Shown here in pieces: positions 10,379 through 21,020 of a DNA stretch of 64,000 bases (positions within the stretch are counted from its first letter, which is position 1; each line of letters begins with the position of its first letter). The notes under the pieces were generated by a model. That model saw nothing but the letters and a program-made list of their open reading frames with translations. It was not told the origin of the DNA and searched no databases. Location: positions 8,407,282-8,471,281 of the forward strand of contig NW_006921533.1 in the NCBI RefSeq assembly GCF_000340215.1. Direction: 5' to 3'. A program made the position numbers and the translations under genes. The stretch is from Pseudocercospora fijiensis CIRAD86 (lineage: Eukaryota > Ascomycota > Dothideomycetes > Mycosphaerellales > Mycosphaerellaceae).

Positions 10379-11033
10379 TTTTGGGGGTTGGTGGGAGAGG
10401 TTGAAGGAGCTTGATTGGGGTTGCGGTTGAGGTTGAGGAGCTGTGAGCAGTATGATAGAAGGAATTGGGCAGCAGACGGAAGAGGAGATGAGAAGCAGGT
10501 CGAATGCTGCGGAAAGAGTTTTGTTGTTTACGGTTGCTGTGGTCCGGCTGGCGTAGGAATATCCTTCACTTTCTACTTGCATGCATCCCCTCAGCTTGAG
10601 CGTCACATGCGGTGGGGTACAGTGTGTTGCGGAGAGGGAGCAGGGTTGGTACCTGCAGCTGAGGTGAAGTCAAGTCGGGACGCCGGAGCTTGCCAAGGAG
10701 AAGTGGAGCTGTTGTGGGGACCCGTGGGCGGAGACGTGGAGGGCGTGGATTGAAAGGGGATGGTGGGATTTCCACTTATGAACTTCCGAAGGCCTTCTCG
10801 GGATTCTCATCTGCTCAATACAGACATTGTAATGATGATTGCGGCACTGCAAGAAGCTCTATCGTCCATTTGAAACGCCCTTTCGCGCCGCAAGCTTCGC
10901 AGGATCGTACTCCTCATCCTCCGCTAAATGTCACAGCTCAAATCAACGTTGGTCCTCCTTCGTTCGTCAGGTGGAAGTATCGAAGTCTGATCGGGCTGAG
11001 ATAATGGAAGATGTCCAAGTTCTCCCTCAGACC
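10379..11033. other. Intergenic region, no supported gene
   Basis: The first 250 bases are strongly G-rich on the plus strand (5' leader side of the minus-strand gene). Small open frames between 10415 and 11004 lack recognisable content. Confidence 0.4.
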
Positions 11034-11465
11034 CTATCTGAGTATCCTCACGATCTCGCCATGTACCCGAGGTAGTTTGTGTAGGTCGTGCTCTGGAACG
11101 AAGACCGCGATGAACGGAGGTCTACGATGTATTCCTGGCTGCCGCCATTCTGCCACTTTGCAAGCCGCGATGAAAGCTGACATATCCTTGACGCGGAGAA
11201 AGTCCTGCCACTGCTGTTGTATGGCTCTCATCATAGCATTGCTTCTGCTGTCATCATCTCTCCGTAGAAGACGGACCCGTTGATCAAAATGCAATGGGAT
11301 GTTGACGTCGGGCCAGTCTTCCATGAGCGCTGGAACAATGCCGATGTTTGGTGGGTCGCGCTCTTGATCAGTGGTAGATGGGTCGAGGTGAGCGGCAGAA
11401 TCGTGGCGGCCGTCACCATTGGTGATCTGTCCCTCATTCTCGAGAAGTTCTTCTTCGGTAGCCAT
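11034..11465 (-). CDS. Small hypothetical protein
   Basis: An ATG-initiated frame of 143 residues starting MATEEELLENEG. Residues 1-45 are acidic and polar (probably disordered). Residues 45-143 look folded, with LMEDWPDVNIPLHFDQRVRL, AIQQQWQDFLRVKDMSAFI and FIAVFVPEHDLHKLPRV. No family is recognised. It lies on the same strand as the LtrA-like fragment upstream, about 360 bp away. It may be a complete small gene or the first exon of a longer one; no strong donor was seen near its end. Confidence 0.5.
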   Translation of the reverse strand: MATEEELLENEGQITNGDGRHDSAAHLDPSTTDQERDPPNIGIVPALMEDWPDVNIPLHFDQRVRLLRRDDDSRSNAMMRAIQQQWQDFLRVKDMSAFIAACKVAEWRQPGIHRRPPFIAVFVPEHDLHKLPRVHGEIVRILR

Positions 11466-11823
11466 GTCTGGAGTTGGTAATGGCTATGATGTTGGATGTT
11501 TCGGCTATGATGTTGCTGCCACATAAGGTGCAGATTTGCTCCTGTCGGTCGACTGCGCACGATCACCTGGTAAGCGCAACAGGGCTGTAAGGCAAGAAGC
11601 AGCTATCGAGGTGTTCAGTCCCTCAATTCTGGAAGCGACGACCACATCGAAAGGAGTCAAAGAACCTCTACCTTCAATGCTCGCAGAGTCTTCACGTCAC
11701 ATGGACCCGACCTTCAGCTCGAATGCTGTGATAGCCACCAAGATATTGAGGTTCGAGGTCGAAGGCGATATTCTCAAAATCTTGCTGCTCTTTGGCAGAA
11801 CTTCTTTCTCTCTTCCTCCATCT
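11466..11823. other. Intergenic region
   Basis: Between the small minus-strand ORF and the LtrA-like fragment I find no frame worth calling. If the LtrA-like gene was once longer, its C-terminal half is not here. Confidence 0.4.
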
Positions 11824-12505
11824 TCATGAAATGCCTCGCTTCGATGGAAGAATAGGCTTTACGTTGTTGAGCACCACGACTGCAAAGATCAGCATACGCG
11901 ATCTTACAACATTGTCTATTCAGGCACTCACCAGAGAACAGTAATAATGTTGCAGAGGGCGCGAGCCACGGTCTAAGGACGAAGTTGAACAACGCTTCGT
12001 CCTTCAGGACACCGAGGACAGTTAATAGACAGATCGTCAATCCGACCATGACACTGCATGGATCTGTAGTTTATGATAGAGCTGCTTCTCTCGTTGACTC
12101 GAGAACGCAAGAAGCGTGCAAATGAGCACTGCTAGTCCAAGCGCGATGAAGAAGTAGATATAGGTGAGTCGAAACATGGAAGCCTTCCAGACTCTGTTCG
12201 CGACACCATCCACTGCGAAACGTACGTCGTAAAGCGTGACTTGATACCAGGAAAACCAGAGCACATATACGAAGCAAATGTATTGTTCGAGGGTCCGTTC
12301 ATCGGTGACTGAGTGTATTTGTGTGAAGACGGCTAAATTCGCAACGAAGAACAAGTCGTAGAACAGCTCGACATGCGTGGTCTCCTTGATCAGTAGGATG
12401 TGCGGGCTCTGTCGTAAGGAGTCGTTGTCCGCATCGTCATAAAGCTGTCGGCTGTTGAAGCTCGAGAGACGCTCTTTTGTCGAGGGATAGGCGAGAGGTG
12501 CCTTT
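11824..12505 (-). pseudogene. Truncated, frameshifted LtrA-like membrane protein
   Basis: Fungal LtrA-like proteins are polytopic membrane proteins of unknown role, named after bacterial low-temperature-requirement protein A. Reading on the minus strand, the first piece (to 12037) contains HILLIKETTHVELFYDLFFVANLAVFT in several parts: the family hallmark is ELFYDLFFVANL. Then come CFVYVLWFSWYQVTLYDVRF and a further hydrophobic segment. Near 12040-12050 the frame is lost, and the sequence continues one frame over with GLTICLLTVLGVLKDEALFNF. A consensus 52-nt intron (11931-11880, GTGAGT..TTTGCAG) then joins it to VVVLNNVKPILPSKRGIS and a stop at 11824. The family is usually far longer, and the start is also unclear because a stop lies in frame at about 12509. 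I read this as a decayed or partial gene. Confidence 0.55.
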
Positions 12506-12509
12506 CAGA

Positions 12510-13775
12510 CATTGTTCTAGTACAGCTGGTGACATGAGATCTTGCGAGAAGGGCTCGGGCTCGACTGATTCTGAGAAGGTAGAGAGATCTCATCGTTGGT
12601 GCTATACTTACCGTCTTGGAATCGCTGGAAGACAGAACAGCCGCACAAGCACCGAACCCTCTCTATTCTAAGCGCTGTCCAGATCAACATGGGTCGTTCC
12701 GCCATTGGAGAAACATACCACGACTCTCGTGCTATGAAGCTGTTTGTGGCCATTGTTGAAGGGGCACGGTCCACTGACACTTTTCCACAGGATGCGGGAT
12801 GAGCGATCGTTAGTGCGGTCAAAGGGGGTTAAGGGTGTGGATAGCAGGCTGAGGTGCTGATGGCAGACGCTGTGCTTGGGGCCACGGCAGAGGCTTGCAT
12901 TGATGGCAGTCCTGGGTTGTACGTGGTGGCGCTTACGGGCTGTAAGTTGACCAGGTAATCTAACTGCCGGCAAAGGCTTGACAGCTGAAAGAGAAGCGTC
13001 GAGAAAAGGTCGGTACATGCTTGCCGGCGCACACATGCTGCTATATTCAATGCTGACCGCTCAGCGCGATCCAAGGGATTTCGTCAAAGGCTCATAGCAG
13101 TCCTCTCTGCTTCTTGACATTGTCTCCGAGATGCCGTGAGATTGCTTAGAGGCAACTTCTCGATCTGTTCTGTGACGATAGCATCAGCTCCGAGCTTTGC
13201 AATGCTGGTGTCCGGGCCTGTCGTGGACCTGCATCGCGGTTGTCGTGCATCAGTGGCGGAGCGCTCGAAGCAAGCTCCATGGTCACTCTAATCAGCTGAT
13301 AGCCAGGCTTTGCAAATATCACTGTCGAATGTAGCAAACAGCCCTCTCGTGGTGGTGGCATCGCAGTGCAGGTGGATGTTACCATGCAAGATTGAAACTG
13401 ATGGATCGGAGTGGCTTCGATTTGTGGCCGTCAAATGACATCAAATTTGGGTGAGTCGTGCTTGGCGTTAACTTCACCTGCACCTCCCTGTTTGCACCTT
13501 CACCTCACCTAACATGCTCTTTGACCAAGCCTCATAACTATGCGATTCAGCATTACGCATCCATGCAGTTCCAACGAGTGTTGCGCGCTCCTGCTGGCTA
13601 CAGCTGTTCCGCCGATCCTTCTGCTACCTCGAGAGTTCTCCCCAGACACTGTTGGGATCGGTCTCAACTTCTCAAGTATAGCCGATGTCACAACAACACC
13701 TTGCCACGCTTTCCATGAATCAAATAAGACGCGGTCGCGATATCAGCCACTTACGGGCCATGACTTGATCAGGGT
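12510..13775. other. Intergenic region, no supported gene
   Basis: Many short frames occur on both strands without ATG support or recognisable domains. The upstream exon(s) of the LtrA-like gene may lie at its left end: a consensus GTAAGT donor is visible on the minus strand near 12610. Confidence 0.35.
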
Positions 13776-14307
13776 TGGGGGGGGGGGGGGGGGGGGTCCA
13801 AAAAATAAAAGAAGCCCAGGTAGGAAAAAGGGGGAGGGGCCAACAAAAAAAATCCGGCAAAAAAAGAACCACACCCAGAAAGGGGAACAACCCGGCCCCC
13901 CACAAAAGGGGAAAAACCCAAACCCAGGGAAAAAAACCCACCCCCCCCCCAAAAAAAAAATGCAACCCCAAAAAGGGAAAAACCGCTTGAAACTTGAACG
14001 GGAAAAAACCCCAAAAACCCCGGCCCCGCCAGGGGGGCAAACCCGGGCTTAAAAAAAGGGGGCCCCGCGGGGTTGGGTTCCCCCCCTTCCCCCCTAATTA
14101 ACCCGAAACCAAAAAAATTCCAACCCTCAAGGAAACAAGCTTCAAGGAAAAATAAAATTACCCCCCATTCCCCCAAGTTTTCCCCGAAACCGGACCCCGG
14201 GGCCCGGGCCCCCGGGAAACTGGGAACCCCCCCGACCCCCCCCGGGGCCCCCGAAACCGCATTCCGGCCCTGGAACCCACCTAAAGTTGGGGCCCAAAAA
14301 CGCGGCA
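13776..14307. other. Low-quality sequence: degraded duplicate of 14408-14946
   Basis: A run of about 20 G is followed by 500 bases made of artificial homopolymer runs (AAAA, CCCC, GGGG). Aligned by eye, it follows the clean sequence after the gap almost base for base, with single bases replaced by a neighbour. For example 'cttgaaacttgaacgg' matches 'cttgaagcttgagcgt' near 14620, and the final 'acccacctaaagttgg' matches the clean stretch near 14910. This is a poor read end, not biology. Frames crossing it are meaningless. Confidence 0.93.
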
Positions 14308-14407
14308 NNNNNNNNNNNNNNNNNNNNNNNNNNNNNNNNNNNNNNNNNNNNNNNNNNNNNNNNNNNNNNNNNNNNNNNNNNNNNNNNNNNNNNNNNNNNN
14401 NNNNNNN
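14308..14407. other. Assembly gap of exactly 100 N
   Basis: One hundred N, a conventional placeholder length. Because the sequence before it duplicates the sequence after it, the two contigs probably overlap and the true gap is nil. Confidence 0.98.
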
Positions 14408-14796
14408 AAAGCGCTCGCCCGGGTGGCTCCGACAACTAGCCGGCACCCACGCTAGGAAAATGGATGAGGGCCATACAATAGCATTCTGCAACAGAATGAT
14501 CGACATCATGACATGGTAGCAACGCGGCCTCCAGCACATGGCGAAGAGCCGAGCACTAGGTAACAATACCGACCGCCGCCCGAGTAGTAGATTGCAACTC
14601 AATACAGGCATAATCTGCTTGAAGCTTGAGCGTGAAAGATCTCCAAACACCCTGGCCCTGCCAGGTGGTCGAGCCTGTGCTTACGTAAGGTGGCTCCTGC
14701 TGGCTTGGCTTCCCGCGCTTCTCCCTTAGTTAACCTGAATCTACACAACTTCGACGCGTCAAGGAATCATGCTTCATGCAAAACTAACATTACGCC

Positions 14797-16917
14797 CTAT
14801 TCACGCAAGTTTTCACGGAATCTGGACTCCGGGTCCGGTGCCACTGGCGATCTGGGATCCGCCCTGACCCCCACCGGGTCCGCTGGAGCTGCATTCGTGC
14901 CTTGGATCACATCTAATGTTGGTCGCGACGACTGCGGCGATCTGGAAGGGGCAGGAAGCTCGAAATACCACTGCCCTCCGGAACGATGTCTGAGTTCTCT
15001 CATCTCTGGATCCGGGCTACCATGTGGACTTGCACGCCAAGCGCCTTGTCCTGGTGAAGGAGGATCACCTTCGCTAGGACTTGGTTGGCCATTTGAGCTG
15101 CCATAGGACAAATTCCTGGCATGGTTCGGCATTCTGCCACTTATCGGCGAGATGGTGCCTTGCGATAGACCGGATTGCTGGGATGTGCGACGAACAGTTC
15201 CATCGGACGCCAATTCATGTCGACCGTACTGCACGAAACCTGCGGGAATGGCGGAACTGCCGTCAAGCTCTGGCTTGACTTCTTCTTCGGCTGGAATAGT
15301 TGGCTTGAAGAATTCAAAATTATTGGAAGGATCGTCTTCCTGGATTGTCGTTCCACCGATCGAATTTCGAGATGTGAGCTGCAGCTCAGCGCGCAGCTTA
15401 CGGATATCTCGCTTCTTTTTCCAGCGCCAGAAGAAGAACGCAGCTATCATGAGGACCACCGCTGCTGCTGCGACTGCTATTCCGGCGATGGCTCCGGTGC
15501 TCAAGCCAGATTTCTTGCAGCCGATGCATCGGAGATCCGTAGCAGCCCCATCAAGTGGTTTCGCCTTCGACAGGAAAAACTTGCTGTTGCCATAGTCTGC
15601 AGTGAGATACCTGGTCATGATTCATTAGCGAAAGTTTTCTGTCAACAAAACGTCAGCCCAGCCTTACGCTTCTTGCAAAAATGTTCTGCCCAAAGTGTAC
15701 TGGTCAGATCCACTGGCCCTTTTCAACGGGAAGTATCGATAAGAAGTGCTCCCATCTTCAATATTCGCCAATGGGTACTGCAACGCCTGGTCGAAAGCTC
15801 CGTACGGCATCTCAATGTCCACTGTTGGTGCACCTGCAGTCCTGTTCCCGGCAAGAGTGAAGGTCACAGTCTTGCCGTCTTTGAGCATTTGATCGTGCTG
15901 GGAGTCATTGACTAGATAATATTGGAACGTCTCATTCCAGACCAAGTTGAAGGCGCGCTCGAAAGCTTGACAGGTCGATTCGGGTAGCCAAATTTCCGGG
16001 ATGAGAGAGTCTATGAAGACATTCGGGATGCCGTCATCGAGACCTTCCACTGGCGCCCCATCAATTGTGATTCCTTTGATAATGACGACAAGATCCCTTT
16101 GCCAGTCACTATTAAAGGTCGCGGAGATGGCGCTGTCTTCAGTCACAGCGCCGCGGTTCGCGTCGTATCCACCGAAGGTCAGGCTGAGTAGCTCCGGGAC
16201 AGGCGTATAATGCCTACCCGCGGTGTACCCATATGAATACGCCGATATGGTTCCTCCATCCTTTAAGGCCTGCAGCGGCGCTTTCGTCATGTCTGCTTCG
16301 CTTGTGCTATTCACATGGGATGCATATCCGGTGAGGCCAAACATGCCAAGATACGGAAGAGTAGCCAGATTCGAGGCGATTGTCTGCCCACTGAGTTTAG
16401 GCGTGCCTGACTTCAGTGTCAAGACGATGGTATCTGTGCCGACTATTGCGGTGCCGTTATATCCCTGCGACTGTTGCGATGAAGAAAACGGCAGGCTGAA
16501 GTAGCCGTCGCCATTGCTTGCTGAGACGGCTTGGAAGCTGGAATCGGTGACTGATGCCGATGAGAAGAGCCCACCGCGAAGCTCGGGACAATTGACTGGA
16601 TCTGAAATCACGTTCGGGTCTGAGGAGATTATACAGCCTTGAAAATCGGTCGGCCATATGGCAGAGACGGATGTTGCGGGAAGAAGGTTGACAAGCTGAG
16701 GTGGTGTTCCGATCTACATGAGTGTCAGCTACAACTACAACTTTTGATGGCGGAGGCATTACCTGGACTTGAATGGTAGACCAGTTTCCGTCGTTGCCTA
16801 GCCACTGGTTATATGGCTGCACACTCACCGGACCGACCATGTTGCCAATCTCATGACTCTGCCAGGATATAATGGCGAAAGTTTCACCAGGCTCCGCGAA
16901 GGGTTTAATGTTTGACT
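14797..16917 (-). CDS. Membrane-anchored pepsin-like protein, catalytic motifs lost
   Basis: A peptidase A1-like ectodomain with a C-terminal membrane anchor. Three exons are read: about 16917-16763, 16713-15668 and 15610-14797, with introns of 49 and 57 nt, giving about 670 residues. A first exon is missing from the model; MMLFRYLMLLIGPTLSYI from the ATG at 17100 looks like a signal peptide, but I could not fix the splice. The domain opens GNDGNWSTIQVQIGTPPQ. Where active enzymes have the first DTG/DSG this has LLPATSVSAIW, and the second site reads FIDSLIPEIWLP (DSL, not DSG or DTG). Near 15500 lies a single membrane helix, GAIAGIAVAAAAVVLMIAA, followed by WRWKKKR and a 200-residue polar tail. 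The lost residues suggest a pseudoenzyme, perhaps a wall sensor or binding protein (inference). Confidence 0.78.
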
Positions 16918-18258
16918 CTTGCAAGGCCAGTATCACTCAGAGCCTCAAAGTCTAGCCGTGCCGGGTGCACACCACCCTGTTCATGTGGACTGGACCAGGC
17001 GCATCTGAGCGCGGGTCGTGGCAGAGCTGTGTACAGCATTCATGCATATGTAGGACAGCGTGGGACCTATCAGAAGCATCAAGTACCGAAAGAGCATCAT
17101 TGCTTGGGTAGAGAATAATGAGGAGTTGTGCATCTCGATGTAGAGTTCACGCCCGCAGCACTTTCGGCTACGGGCCGATTATCCGACTCGGTATACGCGG
17201 GGACCTCGCGTAAGGCGAACTCTAACGCCACAACATCAGAGGCTCTTCACGTCGTCTTTCAGGCTGGCACCTGTTTCGACGGATTCTTTATATTTGAGGC
17301 GCTGAAACTTGCTTTCGAAACGGCCGACATCATTGACGAGACCATGCACGTGTCCTGGCGAAAGCTCGTGTCCGTACTCGGCTGCCGCGTGGTGCAGCGT
17401 GGAAAATGGGTCGCAAGGCCGCATACGCAGAGCCTGACAGGATTCAGCAGCTTTGGAGAAGCCCACGGGCGGCAGCGCCACAGAACGTGGCAGCTGACCG
17501 ACGACAAGCGACGCTGCACGCCGTCCAAGCCTCGCTTTCACGCATCGGAGTTGTATCCTCTGCTGAATGCCCAATTGGGACGTACAGACACCACACACTC
17601 GCTACACCCGACCCTCTATTCATGCACGGCAGCAGGCGGGCAGCGCCGCTACATGCAACCTCCGACCCGATCTTGCCTGACCACTCTCTTCGCGGGCCTC
17701 TTCTGCATCTCTGCAAGCCAACCAGCATCTCTCAATGCAACTGAGTGGGCGAGTGGAAGACCCAACAGCATGGCGGTCACGCTCCAGCAGCAGCCGCCTT
17801 GCAAATTCGAGCAAAGAGCTTACGCGGAAAAGCACAATTGACCTTCGTCGGCACAGGACACCTTACCAAACAGAGATGACACGAGCCGAGGCACGATTGC
17901 CTCGAGCGTGGTCCGACCTGCATCCTGTGAATTGAGCTGCTTCTGGCTTCACGTCTATGCAAGTCCGGCAAGCCTGGTTCTTGGCAGCACAACAAGGCTC
18001 GATCTACCAATATATACTTGCTCCCCCATGTTAAGGGCATACGAGATGCATTTCATCAACTCTGCATCTGGCTCACTGCTGCTTTCCATCATATTGTGCT
18101 ACTATCCGGACCTGCCGGTCCTCGTTTGTTTGGAGTCAACAACAAGCTCAGAGCATTCCCTGTAGCTCAGGAACATCTTGGGAACGCCTCGAACTTTTTG
18201 GAAGCTTGTCTGTTGCTCATCCGTTCTCGATCCGCCCCGAGACACACGTTCAGGCACC
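16918..18258. other. Intergenic region with possible leader exon; no supported gene
   Basis: The stretch near 17000-17100 (minus strand) may encode the signal-peptide exon of the pepsin-like gene. A 237-codon open frame at 17128-17841 (plus) has no ATG at its start, overlaps equally long antisense frames and shows no domain, so it is not called. The right end is the 5' flank of the wall protein gene. Confidence 0.4.
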
Positions 18259-20016
18259 ATGAAGGCTTGCTTCGCTGCTCTCATTGCTGCTGTTGGAGTG
18301 GCTGCGGGTGGCGGCGACGGCGGAGCAAACGAGGATGGAAGATATTCAACTTGGGTCGAAAGCTCTGCACAGTACGAATACAGCACTAAAGTCTGGCAGA
18401 AGCCTTACACTACGACTGCCATCTGGAGCCATCCTGCCGAAACATCAGTCTACACAAGCACGTCCATATCGATCGTGGACAGTATAGAATCCATCACAGT
18501 TCCCGTCCCTTACACAACTACGCTGCCCGCGGTCGTTAGTACCTCTATATCGATTGACACCAGTCCGACCACTGAGGTCATCACATCGACAAGCTACATT
18601 TACTCGACTTATACGTCGCTGGTAACTGTCACCGAAGTTACTATGTCAGCCACAACCAAAACAGAGTTGTCCAGAATCACGTTGCCAACTACAGTGGTGG
18701 ACACTTCCGTCCAGTCAATCATCGTTGACAATACCGTCCTCCACTACACCACAATTGTCGACCAGGAGACTATCATAAACACCATCACGTTTCCTGCTCC
18801 CCCGCCTGTTACGGTACCAATTCCTACCACAATACCGACCACCATCACCGCCACTCCTACTTCGGCTCTCTGCCCTCTCGGTGGACCATCGACTGCTAAT
18901 TCTCTTGGCTGTGGTGGCCGGGGTTGCACTGTTGAATTTCAGCAAGAAGCTCTCGTCCACTGGAGCGAATACCCAGATTCGGAACCTCTGGTGACAGTGC
19001 TGTCTTTCGTGGACGAATCTGCTTCGGCGACGTGTATTACAACGAAATGCAATACGGAAGTCTTCAACCAGCACTATCGTCAGACAGCAACAAATTGCGC
19101 ATATCCGCCTTGTCCGACTAACACCATAGACTGCAACTGCAACATTGTTGTAGGCCCCATTGTCCTGCCTGGTGGCTCAACAACATCAGTCACGCAGATT
19201 GGACCCTCTGGGTGGAATCTGATACTGGGTACCGTACCCACTGGCAGGAACATCGGGTTCTGTCTTCCCGACGGCGGCTCATGTGTTACGGCAACATCAG
19301 CAACACTATCCACTCCGCTTGTTTACACCGGAGAGGTTAGCAGCACAGTTTACAATAATGCCAGTGCACCTCAGTCGACCGCGTGGTATCTGCCTGAGCT
19401 TGGCGAATACTTCCCTCCTGACAGCCCCTTTGGAGCTTGCACGACAGCTCTTCTGAGAGACAATGATGTAGTTGCGAAGCATCACAAACGCCAAATCGCT
19501 GCGTCAAACAAGCTAGTCTGGTCCGCCGTTCCCAGCAACGCTAGAACGAAGAGGCTAAATGTGACGCAAGAAGCAGTGACAGAAAGAACCACTCCAGCCT
19601 CCACGTCGGCATCGACTACACCGACTTCGCAGCCTTCTACCCCAGTCACTACGCCTTCATCGAGCACGTCGCCTTCGACCGAGCCCACGTCTACAGCTAG
19701 TGCTGCTACCAGCGGGGAGACTAGCAGCTCGATACCAATTGGGACATCTACCGAATCACCATCGTCCCACAGTAGTCATTCAGGAACCGTATACATTACC
19801 GAGACGGTTTACTACAGCATGATCCTGTCTCCAGGTCAGCAATCAGTACTGGATGCCTACGCTGCTAGTGAAGAGGGTCTTTCGACTGCCTCAGCCGAGT
19901 CTTCACCATCTGCCACAAGCTCTTCACCTCAGCAGCAAACCGACAATGCCGCGACCTCGCCTCAGGAACCTGGTTACTGGCTGACTCTGGCATTGATGCT
20001 CTTCGGTTTGCTGTAG
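18259..20016 (+). CDS. Secreted Ser/Thr-rich GPI-type cell-wall protein
   Basis: A single exon of 585 residues from the ATG at 18259, chosen because it begins a clear signal peptide (MKACFAALIAAVGVAAG). Residues about 50-215 are Thr/Ser/Val-rich with repeated YTT, TSTS and PTT patterns, typical of heavily O-glycosylated wall proteins. The middle (about 215-370) carries some 14 cysteines, several close together (CGGRGC, CITTKC, CAYPPCPTNTIDCNC), suggesting a disulphide-bonded module. A dibasic KR sits near 415, then a Ser/Thr/Pro stalk (about 440-530). The end is a short hydrophobic tail, YWLTLALMLFGLL, consistent with a GPI-attachment signal. No named domain is recognised. Location at the plasma membrane or wall is inferred. 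Confidence 0.78.
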   Translation: MKACFAALIAAVGVAAGGGDGGANEDGRYSTWVESSAQYEYSTKVWQKPYTTTAIWSHPAETSVYTSTSISIVDSIESITVPVPYTTTLPAVVSTSISIDTSPTTEVITSTSYIYSTYTSLVTVTEVTMSATTKTELSRITLPTTVVDTSVQSIIVDNTVLHYTTIVDQETIINTITFPAPPPVTVPIPTTIPTTITATPTSALCPLGGPSTANSLGCGGRGCTVEFQQEALVHWSEYPDSEPLVTVLSFVDESASATCITTKCNTEVFNQHYRQTATNCAYPPCPTNTIDCNCNIVVGPIVLPGGSTTSVTQIGPSGWNLILGTVPTGRNIGFCLPDGGSCVTATSATLSTPLVYTGEVSSTVYNNASAPQSTAWYLPELGEYFPPDSPFGACTTALLRDNDVVAKHHKRQIAASNKLVWSAVPSNARTKRLNVTQEAVTERTTPASTSASTTPTSQPSTPVTTPSSSTSPSTEPTSTASAATSGETSSSIPIGTSTESPSSHSSHSGTVYITETVYYSMILSPGQQSVLDAYAASEEGLSTASAESSPSATSSSPQQQTDNAATSPQEPGYWLTLALMLFGLL

Positions 20017-20029
20017 TCTGGGCTGACTT

Positions 20030-21000
20030 AATCGATAAGAGAGACAAAAATGATATAAGAGACTAAAACGCAGATCGGACCGGCCTGATCGGCCTTTGAG
20101 AAAAAAAAAACGCCCTTGTAGAGGAACGATAATGTCACCCGGTAGCACGAAAATCCCCTATTAGTAGCTTCGTATCTATCTCTATCGCATAAACTTTGTA
20201 ACTACTAATTAGGCAAATACGAATTCGGAATTACTAGGGGAAGGCCTAGCTTTATATTAGTCTTCCCTACTGCTGCTTTTACGTTCTATATCGGGACGCG
20301 ACTCCTTCTATTAGCGAGCATTCGTTATATATAAGGCGTATATACTTATTAGCTCGTAATCGATTCCCGTTTCTATAGACTTAGTTATTTATATCTACTA
20401 TAGGGAATATAAAGCCACACTTAGCCAGAAACTTTGCTATTTAGCAAACGGTCTACTTGCCTACGAATACGATAAGAAGCGATACGTCGAGTGTAAGTAT
20501 ATATTAAGGCGTAATATTTACTACCTTTAGAAATTAAGTATACTATTCTAAGCCGTAGGGCCGGCGGCTTTAAGTTGCGTATACCGTATAAGGCTACTAG
20601 ATAGCGCCTTTAGCCTCTTAGCCTTATATATATATTTATTCTTATCTAATTAGATTCTCGAACGTAGGTTTATTTATCGTTAAAATTCGCGTAGTAGTCT
20701 TATACTACTAGTATTACTGCTTTTCGTACCGCGTTTCTAAGCGTATTCGTCGTTTACGTAGTAATAGGCGAAATAGCTCTACGTATAGCGTAGCTAAATA
20801 GTAGTTAGTATCGACAACTTATAAAGAGATTAATTCTCATATCTTAGCTTTCACTCTTTCGTCTGTTGTCCAAAATTGCTACTAGCTACTAAGCGCGGCT
20901 TGTGTATATAGGACAACCTAGTCGCAGCCTAGATTAGCCCCTCGATTACTTACTTAACCTCCTGTTATTATTAATTAAGTTATTTTCTTAGCTTCGTGCA
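20030..21000. mobile_element. RIP-mutated island, element not identified
   Basis: From about 20150 the sequence changes abruptly to TpA-rich DNA with very few CpA or TpG but retained CpG, and stops in all frames. This is the RIP pattern expected of a duplicated transposon. No transposase or polymerase motif could be read after allowing for C-to-T changes. It ends at about 20990-21000, just before the start codon of the Zn2Cys6 gene. It could be a remnant of the same elements found at 28-31 and 41-52 kb. Confidence 0.7.
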
Positions 21001-21020
21001 GGCCTACCGTCCGAAGATGC

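Noticed and set aside
13769..14650. Long open frames across the homopolymer-rich stretch and the N gap
   Set aside because: Miscalled sequence lacks normal stops; the frames are artefacts of the bad read and of N.
17128..17841. A 237-codon plus-strand open frame
   Set aside because: No ATG at its start, similarly long frames on the opposite strand, no recognisable domain or splice sites; G+C-rich chance frame.
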